A stretch of DNA of 64,000 bases from assembly GCA_027563935.2 (NCBI GenBank), contig CM050450.1, positions 5,377,957 through 5,441,956 on the forward strand. Reading direction: 5' to 3'. The notes below the pieces were generated by a model. It had not been told where the DNA came from and did not search any database. It saw nothing but the letters and a program-made list of their open reading frames with translations. The DNA comes from Costus lasius (lineage: Eukaryota; Streptophyta; Magnoliopsida; Zingiberales; Costaceae). A program made the translations under genes and the position numbers. Positions 33,606 through 45,600 of the stretch are shown here, in pieces. How positions within the stretch are numbered: the stretch's first letter is position 1; every line of letters begins with the position of its first letter.

Positions 33606-35851
33606 CTAGAAGCATTTCTTGTGAACAATTGCCGGGTCTTTCTCATCATAATCTCCCTTGGTGGCATGCTGGTTCTGAGGGAAAACAACTTTTGCCCATA
33701 TAGCACCCTCCATCCGGGCTGATTGCTTTGTAATCTCTCTGGCATGATCCATGCATCTGTTTTAGATTCTTTTCTGATCAGTGTATAGCATATTGTATTG
33801 GTCGCTAACCGGTTGTATAGTCTAATATTTTAAATAGATATACATATTGTATTTGTATTGAAAGTGTATTGGGCTTATCAAAGATTATTAATACAAGGTG
33901 GTTGAAGCTTCAATCTCTTGTCTGACTGGTACCTATTAGGCACACTGCCCATAAGGAACAACTCCTTAATGGTCGACTACATAGATAAAGGCTTAAGCCA
34001 ATGTCTCGTGTAGAGTAGGGAGATAATAAAGAATTTAGTTAAAGATATATGATATAAGATAAATCAGTTTACACTAACCTGTCCATCTGGAAGGGGGTGT
34101 GTTTCTGTTTGGCATTTATTTTGTGTCTTCAAAGGAAGCTTGATCCTCCGCACAACGTGCATACTGCTCCTTCAACTTCTCGGCCACAGAAATGTCAATG
34201 TTCACTAAGGGATTGGACTTGTGAAGTTGTTGCGAAAGTAAGCTAGTCAAATCAGTCCCTCCAATCTGGAATCTTTTCGAGGCTATGTGTTGAACAGAAC
34301 CTCCACAAACTAAATTAATTAATCACTTTGAAAACCGGTGAAGCGTATACAGAAGAATCAGAACTAGGCAGTACTATAGTGAACAATCTAGTCTACCCTA
34401 TAAGACTTCCAAAATGTGAAAGCGAATAAAGAATTGCAGAATCAGCAATGACTGGGGTTCTATAACTAGACAAACAAGCTATGCTCAGACAAATAGGAGC
34501 GTCTTAGAAGTTCATATAACTGATCTTAATTGTATAATATTACCATACACAAATTTGTTCAGCTCCACTGAATAACTTATAGCATTGTTTAGCATAGAAA
34601 GGCATAAAAGGTGGAGACATGAGCAACCAGAAGTTAAAGCCTATGTTAGGTTTAATATATTAACAATCATCATAGATTAAATTGGTAAAAATTAAGGATA
34701 TGAACGGTGATTTGATTTCAATTAAGCATAGTTTTAAAATTTTGTCCATGACAATGTGCTGGTCCACTGTCAGACCAATATGTACTATATGGATTGACTA
34801 ACGTACTAGTCAGCACCGGTTTAAATGTAATATGTATATATATGGTATGAGTTGATACCAATCCTACGCCATGTACAGGTATAGGTCAAACCAGTATGTG
34901 TTGCATATGCTAGGCAGTGCTAGCTGGTTTTTAAAACCCAGCATTTAAGTTTCTACGGACAGCTTAAACTACAAAATCCCTCAGATAAAATTTCTACCTT
35001 AATATGTTTATGCTTATCGTAAGGTACGTCCTTTCCAAGTGAGCCTTTGAAATAGTGAAGAATGCAAAGAATAAGTTCCTAGAAACATTATTTTGGCCCT
35101 TGCATTAATAACTTCAAGATAGATTAACTTTTCCAGTAAATTTTGATGCTTAACAGGATCAATAGAACTGAAAATACTAATTGCATTTTGCAATACACTT
35201 ATAACTAGATAAGGGAGATGCATCAACTACATTCAAATAGGTCATTCTCTTTCATTAAGTCAATAGCATACTTCTTTTAAGATAGAAATACTTCCACCTT
35301 AGTAGATCAATTCTATATCAAGAAACTATTATAAACAATTTGAGCCACTAAATTCTCAGAACTCAGAGAAGAAGACCAAAAGGTGGGAAAGCGGATACTT
35401 ACGAGCTAGTTAAATGAATAAACAAAAATAATGGCATTCGTCATTAGATGCTCTATAATCAGTGAGCCTAAATATATACAAAAGTGACCTTTGGAGTGAA
35501 GAGCGGCTCAGCAAACAAAATCTGCCTTTCGTCCCCAACCTCCCATCCAAGGTCAGTATAAAGCACAAGGGTAGCAAGTCTTCCATTGCATCCCAATATT
35601 TGATAAAACCTCTCATCACAGGATCCACTGTCACCTCCCCAACATAAATTCACGAATGAAATTTTAATAAGCCAATGATCCAGAAGAAAAATCTCTGAAA
35701 TCTCTTCAAATAAGATATTGGAGTACGTCGGAAGAAGAATGCAAGATAAAAGCTATTTTGTTTATATCTGTGCCAAGGCCGGTTCTTGATCGGGAGAAGC
35801 AAACCCGGCCTTCAGTAGCTTGGATCCTGCAACGATCGCCACTGCCTCCAT
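33606..35851 (-). pseudogene. ARP7: Actin-related protein 7 pseudogene
   Basis: ARP7 is a nuclear actin-related subunit of plant SWI/SNF-type remodelling complexes. Four exon-like blocks on the minus strand match it in order. 35851-35766 is the N-terminus (MEAVAIVAGSKLLKAGFASP). 35627-35489 contains VMRGFIKYWDAMEDLL and, in another frame, LYTDLGWEVGDE and ILFAEPLFTPK. 34309-34079 contains VQHIASKRFQIGGTDLT and VAEKLKEQYARCAEDQ. 33756-33606 ends AKVVFPQNQHATKGDYDEKD and VHKKCF, stop. Two 1-base shifts are visible: one after WDAMEDLL and one after QASFEDTK, where TAA follows at once. The first block also runs into a stop. The exons for roughly residues 110-170 and 230-320 of the family protein were not found. 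Old introns are still present with GT-AG signals, so this is a decayed gene copy and not a retrocopy. Confidence 0.82.
34723..34946. repeat. Copy of the AAGGTTTAAA / GGTACCG repeat family
   Basis: It starts catagttttaaaattttgtc and ends gctggtttttaaaacccagc, with gcaccggtttaaatg inside. It lies within the ARP7 pseudogene, in the gap where middle exons are missing. Confidence 0.5.
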
Positions 35852-35944
35852 GGATGGCGATGAGCAATTTACATTGATTAGAAGTACGATCCGGCAGCGA
35901 AACATCAGCAATTTACAAATCTGTCCTCCCAGAACATCAGAAAT

Positions 35945-36070
35945 GAAGTTAGGGAATCACCTAAAGGTGGGGTTTAAATTGCATTATATATATATATGTA
36001 TAATTTTTTTTTGGGGAATTACCTAAAGGTGGGGTTTAAATTGCATTTTATATATATATATATGTAAATC
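35945..36070. repeat. Tandem duplication, about 64-bp unit
   Basis: The block acctaaaggtggggtttaaa plus ttgcat and a TA microsatellite occurs at 35960 and again at 36023. The two copies differ by a few bases and by TA-repeat length. Confidence 0.85.
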
Positions 36071-36166
36071 TTATCAAATCTTATTAGCTCAACTAACTTA
36101 TATATTCAATAACTATATTCGAGATTGATGATCCAAAGCACGAGAAAATTTCTTAGACAAGCATAT

Positions 36167-36400
36167 TTTGATTATAAATATATCATATTTATGTAGTTTA
36201 TTTTGTCTAAGCTATCCAATTGTACCACTATTATTATAGATAGACTTATTTATAATAAAAAAATTAATATTTTTATTATTGTAGACAATAAGAATATTAA
36301 TTTCTCATTGTAATTAAGTCTATCTATGATAATACTGGTACTATTAGATAGCTTAGAGTATGTAAATTATGTGGATATATCATATTTATGATAAAAAAAA
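36167..36400. mobile_element. Small palindromic foldback MITE
   Basis: An AT-rich inverted repeat of about 230 bp with its centre near 36280. The left arm words ctaagctatccaattgtacc and atagatagactta return as complements on the right. Terminal bases and target duplication are not certain. Confidence 0.65.
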
Positions 36401-37365
36401 TTACAAATCTATGATTTATTTCCTTCCTAATTTTTGGGGGCAGGAGAAATTTTTTTCCCAAAGCAATTAATTGAGATATCTATTTCAAACAAGTCACAGG
36501 TATCTAATATTTGCAATGAGCCATTAACTTTGAAAGATCTTAAGAACTTCATGTGCTAAGTAAGAGGAGTTCAAGCTTTATTATTGAATAACCACAATAT
36601 CTTATAGCGAGACCATAGTAATTCCTATAACTTTTTATATATTTTATTTTTTTACAAAAAAAATAGTTATTTTAGCATGGTTTTTTATTTGCTTAAATTA
36701 ACTTGATATTTAATGTTGGAAACAAAATTCAGTTCACATTTTAGTTTGATTAAACTAAAGAAACCAAATTTTATTTAATTATATTGAATTTGTATAAATA
36801 TGCATATTATAGAACTATTTTATATTTAAAAATCTAATAAATATTTAGAATTATTATGTTTAATAAATTTTACGATTTTTCAAATTATGTAAGTATTTTT
36901 TTAAGAAAATAATTTAAGTGTCAAAAACAAAATCATTAAACAAAATTTATACCAATCAATTGCATTCACATGAATTTTAGGTAAAATTGATTGTTTTTAC
37001 TTAATTCTTATGCTAATTTTTTAGTTCAATTAGTTTAGTTTGAGTTGAGATAATAAATATTTTATTTTTTTTTTCTCTTTTCATGTGTGCTATATTCACA
37101 TTAGCATTTGTGTGCTATTTTCTATCTTCACATTATCTTTTCATTCGTTTTTTTATATATAATAGAAAAAAAAAACTCTAGACAGGGATTCTACTTAAAA
37201 ATCACAGAGAGTTTTTTATTTATGTTAAATATATTAAAAATACAAATAAGATTCACAATTTTAATGAATCTAATGGTGTGCAGAGGACACTGCATATGAT
37301 TTTTGGGTAAGATCCTGCCTAAATGATTTTCTACTCTAGTAGTTATTTACCCCCTAGTACTCATT

Positions 37366-37793
37366 TGATAGAAAATTTTCGCAGCAGATACTATGCTGAA
37401 AATTTTACAGCAGGTACCCATTTAGTATAATAGATTTATATTATAGTATAATGTTATACGAAATTTTTTTTATATTATATAAAATCAATTTTTTCGTATA
37501 ATTACTAATTTTTTTTATATCATTATACAAAATTTAGTTATATTATATAAAAAATAATATTATATGAAATTTAATTTTACATAATAAAAAAAAAATTAAT
37601 ATCTTATATTTCGTATAATATGTAATATATTTTTGTATATTATTATACAAAATTTAGTCATGTTATATAAAAAAATTAGTGTTATATGAAAATTTGATTT
37701 TGCATAATATGAAAAAAAAAATTGTATAACATTATATGATACCCTGCTGCAAAATTTTCAGTATAACACCCCACTGCGAAAAATTTTCTGTTA
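37366..37793. mobile_element. AT-rich MITE with GAAAATTTTCGCAG ends
   Basis: This 428-bp element has the left end gatagaaaattttcgcagca and the right end with its complement (ctgcgaaaaattttctg). Subterminal copies of gaaaattttacagcagg lie on both sides. The core repeats variants of ttatacaaaatttagt and tatataaaaaatta. It lies about 270 bp upstream of the DUF810 start codon. No target duplication was recognised. Confidence 0.65.
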
Positions 37794-38059
37794 TAAGAGT
37801 TTATTGAAAATTTTCGATTACTATGGTACCCTTGCTATTCTTGTCATTTTTTATTTTCTTAATTTGTATTTACCTATTTATTTATTTTTAAAAAATATTG
37901 TGAAGAAGTTATCCTATTATTATACATTTTCCCCAAAAAGGTGGGGCTGCAGCGCAATCTAACGGCACCATTCCCCCCAACACAATATGGCCACCACATC
38001 GGTGCATCTCGCGCCGTTGCCACACCCACACCCACCGGCCATTCCGTCGCCGGTGGATA

Positions 38060-41000
38060 ATGGGCAGCCGGCGCCGCCGTACGAGCAGCTCCGGCTCCGG
38101 CTCTAGCAGTATTGGCAACTACTCCTTTCTGGAAGAACCGGAGGAAGGCGTCGAGCTGCAGTGGCCTTTCGGCCGACTCGACACCCTCAACATTGACGAG
38201 GTCCGGGAGACCGCCTACGAAATATTCTTCGCCTGCTGCCGTTCCTCGGGCTCAAGCGGGCGTGCTCCAGCTCCACGCCACGGGGCCGACGGCGTCGATA
38301 CGGCTGGGAGGGTCTCCCCTGGTAGCTCGGTGTTCATGTCGCCATCGAGCCGGCTAAAGAGCACGCTAGGGCTGAGGACGAGGCCGGCGACACCGATGAG
38401 GACCACGTCAAATTCGGCGTCTCCAACGACGGGTCAGCCGGCAGTGAAGGGGAAGCCACGGCTAATGACATCGGCGGAGATAATGAGGCACCAAATGGGA
38501 TTCAGCGAACAGATTGATACCCGCCTGAGGAAAACCTTTATGCGTTTTATCGCGGGGCAGGTAATTTCTTAATTTAGGCTGATTTCTTCAACATGAAGAT
38601 TTGTCATTTCTCCTTCTCCCACGTTCCTCTTTGCAATATGCTAAAATTCTTGCAAGAATGCTCATTTGCTTATTTGCATAAGATTATGTATGGTCTTTAC
38701 AAGCCTTAGTTTTAGGCTTTGTTAAAGGTCTACTCCATCAAATCATGAATCTCTCAATCAATATGAGACCTTCAATTGACAACCTGAGGTTGGTCGAGTA
38801 ATGCGATTCTCTATCCCACAGCCATTTCGAAAATAGTATAAACAATAGTTTTTGCTATAGCATTGTAGCAGAAGATTTCTATCTAATTGTTGTTCTTGCT
38901 GTAACCTATTTTTGATGTCTTCTTTCTCAGGTAGGCAGACAAATGGAGACAATCATTCTCCCATTGGAGTTTCTCCGCCATCTCAAACCAAGTGAGTTCG
39001 GCGATTCGCTCGAATACCATTGGTGGCAACGTCGACAGCTCAAGGTCTTAGAAGCAGGGCTCCTTTTGTACCATTTGGCACCTCCAGAACGTCTGCATCC
39101 TGCGGGAATTCGTTTGAGAGAGATCGTCGCATCGAGTGAGCTCAAACCGATCGACACCAGCAAGCATTCGGAGGCCATGCGCAACCTATGCAACTCCGTG
39201 ATGACCTTGGCATGGCGATATCATGGTGCTGCTCAGGTGGAAGTGTGTCACTGGGCCGATGGATTCCCGCTTAATGTGCACCTTTACCTATTCATGCTTC
39301 GTTCCATCTTCGACCCCAAGGAGGAGACAGTTGTGCTAGATGAGGTGGACGAGCTGCTCGAGCTGATGAAGAAGACATGGCCTACGCTGGGGATAAGCAA
39401 GATGATCCATAATGTGTGCCTGACTTGGATCCTATTTGAGCAATACGTGACAACTGGGCTTGTGGAAACCGATTTGTTCCGCGCGACATTGGCAATGCTT
39501 GATGAAGTGGCCATTGATGCCAAGAGGCCTGACAGGGAGCCATGCTACATGAGGGTGTTGATGCCCACAATGGCTTCCTTGAAGGCTTGGGCAGAGAAGA
39601 GGCTGATGGATTATCACGGATCCTTTGCGAAAGATACAGTTGGAATGATGGAGAATGTTCTTTGTCTGGCACTCTTAACAGCAAAGATTATTAGCGAGGA
39701 GACACTCTACAATGGAAGTGTGGGGATGATCGTCAGGCATGAGATTGGAGATGCAAGCAATTTTTCACCGAGAAACAGAGTAGATCAGTACATAAGGACA
39801 TCTGTCAAGAGTGCTTTCACCAAGGTCAGCAACTATCTCTTGTCTCTGAGATTACAACCAGAGAGCAAGAAATTCATTTGTTTGTGTTTACTAACATATT
39901 GTGCTTGCAGGTATCTGACAATGGGAACGGGCAGATCGATAGCATGGTGGTGGAAGTGGACGAAGATCCACATGACTCTCTAATAAATCTGGCTAAGGAG
40001 ACACGAAAATTGGCCTTGTTGGAGAAGGAGAGATACTATCCATTGTTGAAGATGTGGCATCCTGCTCCGGCAGCAATAGCAGCTGTGACCCTCCATGGTT
40101 GCTTTGGTGCTCTACTGAAGCAGTACATCTACAAAATTTCAAGCCTAACAAATGAGTTAGTGAGAGTCCTGCTCGCCGCAGGGGATCTAGAGAAAGTGTT
40201 GGTTCAGCTTGCAACAGACTCCTCGGAGATGGAAGACGGCGGGAAAGCAATCTTGAGCGAAATAATCTCATATGATGTAAACTCTGTCATCTTCAACCTT
40301 GCGAAATCTTGGATAGATGACAGGCTGAGGATGGGCAGGGAGTGTGTGAATAGAGCCAAGGAGAGTGAGGTTGTTGGTTAATGGCAGAAACTGGTTTCTA
40401 GTTTTGAAAGTGTTCGACTTTTAACAATCTGTGGCACTAACATTTGACTTGTATTTGTCAATAAAAAACAGAGTTGGAATCCCAAGTCCAAACAAGAGCC
40501 GTATGCGGAGTCAGCAGTGGATCTAATGAAGTTAGCCAAGGTCACTGTAGATGAGTTCTTCGATATTCAAGGAGCAGGAGACGAATTGGCACAAATCCTG
40601 GCGCAAGGATTGGATACTCTCTTCAAGGACTACAGCAACCTTGCATCTTCATGTGGTAAGACATACACTAAACTCTTTAGTTACTCATGTTCAATATGCT
40701 GTCGAGATCATGCTAATTCAGTAATTTGTGCTCTAATTTTTCTCTAATTGGATGTTATCTTCCTTACTGACAAGCTTCATTGCATACTTTAAGGTTCAAA
40801 AGAAAGCTACATTCCGTCGTTCCCACCACTGACAAGATGCAACCAGGACTCCAAGGTTGCCCAGCTATGGAAGAAGGCCTCCGCCCCCTGTAGCGCTGGT
40901 GTACCCATCGACCCTGCGCTTATCCACGTCTGCAGGTCCCGTCCCTCGGCGGTCGTTGAAGCAGCTGCCCACCGCCACACTACGAGCCGCAGCACTCAGC

Positions 41001-41761
41001 GCCTCTATGTTCGCCTCAATACCCTCCACCATATCATAGGCGTCCTACACACCATCGAAAAGACTTTCTCCTCCCATGTTTCAGCTTCTGCTGTTGCCAA
41101 CGGCACCCCCCGTCGCCACTTCGAAAGCACTCGTTCCTCTGTCAATGCCGTCGCCCTTCACATTGCAAAGGTTGCCGCCCACCGCCTCATCTTCCTCGAC
41201 ACCGCCCCCTTCTTCTACGACTCCCTTTACTTCGGGAGCGTCGCAGGCGCGCGAATTCAGTCAACACTTGGGATATTGGGCTTGAACTTGACCTACCTGA
41301 CGACAGTGCTCATCGAGCGCGCGCAGCCACAGGTACTGCGTGAGGTGATGAAGGCTTCCTTCGAGGTGTTCTTGACGGTGTTGCTGGCGGGTGGCACCGG
41401 GCGAGTGTTCGCCCGGGGGGACTACGTGATGGTGGCGGAGGACTTAGCGAGCTTGAAACGGTTGTTTATGACGTGCGGGGAGGGGGTGCTGGAGGAGGAA
41501 GTGGATAAGGCGGCGGCAACGGCAGAGGGGGTGGTGAAGCTGATGGGGGTATCATCGGACAGGCTAGTCGAGGAGTTCAGCATCGCAGCGTGCGAGGCAA
41601 GCGGGCTGGGGCGGTCACTAGAGCGAGTGCCGATGCCACCGACGACCGGGCGGTGGCACCCCGCCGAGCCAAACACGATGCTGCGCGTGCTGTGCCACCG
41701 GAACGACGATGCCGCCAACCGATTCCTGAAGCGAGCTTTCCAGCTGCCGAAGAGGAAGTGA
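38060..41761 (+). CDS. DUF810 / MUN-domain protein, PATROL1-like (Munc13-related)
   Basis: Plant DUF810 proteins share the MUN/MHD fold of Munc13 tethering factors. One member, PATROL1, moves the plasma-membrane proton pump AHA1 to the surface; the role of this paralogue is inferred only. Five exons: 38060-38560, 38931-39824, 39911-40369, 40472-40655 and 40794-41761. All have GT-AG borders, the frame is open throughout, and the product has 1001 residues, within the family range of about 950-1100. Exon 1 begins MGSRRRRTSSSGSGSSS, a basic serine-rich start, followed by the conserved ELQWPFGRLDTLNIDEVRET (family LSEDDLRETAYE-like region). Exon 2 contains LPLEFLRHLKPSEF and YHWWQRRQLKVLEAGLL. Exon 3 contains WHPAPAAIAAVTLHGCFG. 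Exon 5 contains FEVFLTVLLAGGTGRVFARG, the usual C-terminal MHD2 end, and stops after FQLPKRK. GC content is high in exons 1 and 5. Confidence 0.95.
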
Positions 41762-42536
41762 GGACTGAGGGTTGGTTTGTGTTAGGAATTACGATGCCTT
41801 GATTTGTTCATCGACATTAATTGCTTATGCTGTTTCTTGTTTATATTTGTGCTCATGTTTACATTTAGTTAACCGTTTACATTTAGTTAACATCAAATTG
41901 AGCATTGCAATTTGCAACACACCCTAATGGTTATGAAAATAATTTTGTAAAGGGTGCACCTCATCTTCAATACATAAACTTTGATCCAAATTAAAATATA
42001 TAAAATTTTGATTAATATATACAAACATCTTAAGTCAATATATACATTCAGTCAACATAAACAAACATTAAAGTAAATATACATGATGTTTAGTCAAAAC
42101 TTAATATATTGATCGAACATTATGTATATTCATTTCAGATGTTCCGTGTATATTAACCAAAACTCAATATTTTTGACTTGTATTAAGATTTGTACATTGA
42201 AGATTAAAATACTCTATTGAATCACATGCAACAAGGTACATTTATGCAAAAATTAGCTTATTTGTCACTATTAGGTGGAGTACTATAAGATTATAGTATT
42301 CCTAGAGAATAATAATTTTATAAAATGATAATTATATAGAGTAATAATTTATAAAAAAACTAATATTAATTAGTTATAAAATTATATATATATATATAAT
42401 GATGGGTTAACAAAAAATCTATGATTAAGCTCCAGTTCAATTATGGTTTATAAATTTTCCGAATCGAAGTTAAGTTTAAAGAGCAAAAAAATCCGAACCG
42501 TAAACACCCGTTACCGAACCCGAACACTAGTTCAGC
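41762..42536. other. Intergenic DNA between DUF810 and the C3HC gene
   Basis: About 120 bp of probable DUF810 3' UTR is followed by AT-rich DNA. Repeated words of the type aaacattaagtcaatatat occur between about 42010 and 42170 and may form a weak inverted repeat. No gene was seen. Confidence 0.5.
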
Positions 42537-42592
42537 CAACCTCATGCCCCCTCTCGCCCTGAACTCAGGCATCTCGCGGACGCTCTCTCCCG

Positions 42593-42593
<1 letters not shown>

Positions 42594-42636
<43 letters not shown>
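42594..42636 (+). promoter_or_regulatory. (CT)n tract in the 5' leader of the C3HC gene
   Basis: About 20 CT dinucleotides end directly at the start codon at 42637. An ATG at 42544 in the same frame would add 31 residues made largely of Leu-Ser repeats encoded by this microsatellite. I therefore take 42637 as the start. CT tracts are common in plant leaders. Confidence 0.7.
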
Positions 42637-42638
<2 letters not shown>

Positions 42639-45600
42639 GTCTCCGGAGCGAGCAGCGACGACGGCAGACGATCCCGAGAAGCGGCTCCAGAAGGTCATGG
42701 ACAAGCTCTACCACGCGCCCAAGCGCAGGCCCCTGCTCCCCAGGTCCCTTTTCCCATCCAACCCTAGATAACTGTGTCTCAAATCTTGAAATTCATCTTT
42801 TTCAAAATTTGAGCTTACGTTTATTGGAATTTTGCTTGCTTTTTTGGTTTCGGCGGCAGCGGCAGTAATGGAAGGGGAACGGAATCAGGTCAGAAGAGGG
42901 GTTTCGAAAAGGGTTCTATGGTTGCGACCGTCGCTGCGGCGTCGGTGGGGTCGATCGGGGAAGCTCCGCCTTGCAGGCCATGGGATCGGGGGGACCTTTT
43001 TAGGAGGCTGGCTACCTTCAAGGCTATGACATGGTTCGGGAAGCCAAAGGTTTGCGTTTTATTAGTGTCTTCCTTGATGAAAAAAATGAAATTTTTTTTC
43101 ATGTTTAGCTAATTCGTCGGGTCATTTTAGATGTTGTATTTTAGCAGTTGACTAGTTAGTGTGAAATTTATGTGCTTTTTGTATCTGTCTTTAGGTTCTC
43201 ATATTTTGATGTGAAATGAGTGGATTTAGTTACATTTCAATACAAAGTCCCGTCTTTCCTGCATTGCCTGTATATTAAAGATTAACCTCAAACTTGTAAA
43301 AGTCGCTCATATCGTGGTACATGTCCACACAGTAACTAAATCAGACAGTTAAGGAGGCTTGTGCACATATCATTCATTTTGAATAGCACTAGAAGCATGT
43401 TCGATTTTAAGCTATAATAAAAGACAGGTTTCCATCTTTTCTATTCATACCTGAATGTTTGTTGCACACATCCTGTTTGATGCCTCAGGTGATCAGTCCT
43501 GTGAACTGCGCAAGGAGAGGTTGGGTAAATTTGGAAATGGATGTCATAGCATGTGAGGCATGTGGAGCACGGCTACTGTTTTCAACTCCTTCTTCATGGT
43601 CATTGCTGCAAGGTGTGTCATGCTATCCATCATCATTCAGAAGTCTTATCATAAAGTCGAATCAATTACCGAGTTCTAATACTATATTCTTCTTGAAATC
43701 AGTGTTTCTTTTACTTTTCTTGTTAGACCTCTATGGTATGTCATTGGGTACACTCCAATGTCTGAATATATGTCTAGTTCATGTAATTTCTGCATGTAGT
43801 CATCAATGCCTAGATTTCATACATTTTTATTCTTTCCCCTTTTATCTCATGATTCTTTACCTTCTTGTTAGTGTAGTTGAAAAGGCTGCTGCTGTGTTCA
43901 GTTTGAAGCTTGATAATGGGCATAAGCTTTTATGTCCCTGGATTGACAATTCATGTGATGAAGCACTAGCTTTGTTTCCTCGAACACCTCCTCAAACTTT
44001 GGTGGAAAGTTATTGTGAACGTTCTTTGATACTTCTGAAGTTCTCAGCTCTCCCTGTAATTTCATCATCTGCCATTGATTACATGAAGATGAAAAGTTCT
44101 CTATTAGAAAATTTCCTCTCAGAGAAATCTCATTATCCGATTAATTTTCCAAATGGTTTCAAGATTGTAGAAGGTTCTATATGCAATGAAATGGATGGTG
44201 GCTTTCAAAACAATGCAGCTGATTTGTTTTACCAGGTTTGTTGTCTTTATGCAATCTTCAGGCTCCAATTAAGAATATTTTATATGCATTAGATGTTATT
44301 TCTTATATACATTTGTGCAGATGCTTGGATTTCTAGAACCACTAGGCTCGTTTTTCTTCCCTTTCTTTGTTATTCACCTTACACATGCTATTTTAAATAA
44401 TATCCTGACACAAATACTTTCATTAATTTCACCTTTACTTTTACCTAAAAATTTCTATGTTACGAAATATCATTACTAAATTACGCAAAGATTAAAAAAT
44501 ATGAATATTTAGTTGATGTGCAACAAAAGCAGCAGAGCATAATGATGCTTTTCAGAATTAATTCCTCATGGTAGTAATTTTCAGATAAAGAATGCATTTA
44601 GAGAGTTTGATGGGGGATTTAAAGGAATATGAAATTTAATGATACAGTACTTATCTGTATGTTCTTAAATTATGTGGCACCTTCTTTTATGCTTTAAGTT
44701 CAAGTTTTGTAAGTACTACTCCTTTACTTTGCAATCATCATAATTGTTTACATTACAGTAAAGAACTTATCTATCATATTTCAAAGTTAGCAATTTTGTA
44801 ATTTTCTATCTAAATGTTATTATTAGATGCAAAATTTTTCTTTCTAAAATTGAAATATCACTTCATATATTTTTGGATCCAAAAGTTCCATGATTTCAAT
44901 AGTCTTGGTTTGGTAAGCCAATTTGAAATGTGCCATGGTGTATTAGAATTATAGGCATTAATTCCTTATTCCATATTCATAATTGCTCTTTTCTTTGGTT
45001 TAAAAGTTCTATGAATTTAGAGTGTGGTTATGTTTCTCCTCAGTTTACTTCTTTGATCTTTCTGCTATCTGAATTTTACTGGTTTGTTGAGCCCTAGCCC
45101 CTAGGCAACTGCAAATGCTTATATAGTCTACATTTTTCTAGTTAAAATGTTTACTTAATAATTGCAGGTATTGAAAATAATTTGCTTGTGCGGATGGGAA
45201 CCTAGGTTACTTCCCTATGCTGTTGACTATCAAGAACAATCAAATCCATCGAGAGAACACCTCACTGCATCTAACTCATCACAGTTACACCATGAGCAAA
45301 AAGATGACCTCACAATTTACTCGAGTGGAATTGGTGAAATTGAGTCAAGGGAGTCTGTTAACCCTGATCTTGCTTCTGATGCTGCATATGATCCTGCATC
45401 TGCTGTATTAGATTGCAAATTTTGTGGTGCTTGTGTAGCATTATGGACTTTTGCAGCTGTACAGCGGCCATTAGAACATTACACCTTAGTCACAGATTCC
45501 AGCAACAAACATGAGCTGACCGCTTCCGGTACTAGTCAAGGCAATTTTGATACTCACCATTTTGGTCCAGCTTTGAAAGAAAAGTCGATTGGTTTAAATC

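Noticed and set aside
35014..35226. 70-codon minus-strand frame as the missing ARP7 middle exon
   Set aside because: At best a vague similarity to the actin-fold region; I could not align it to ARP7 residues convincingly.
42544..42636. Upstream ATG of the C3HC gene as true start
   Set aside because: It would add a Leu-Ser tract encoded by the CT microsatellite; family members start near MSPE/short N-termini.
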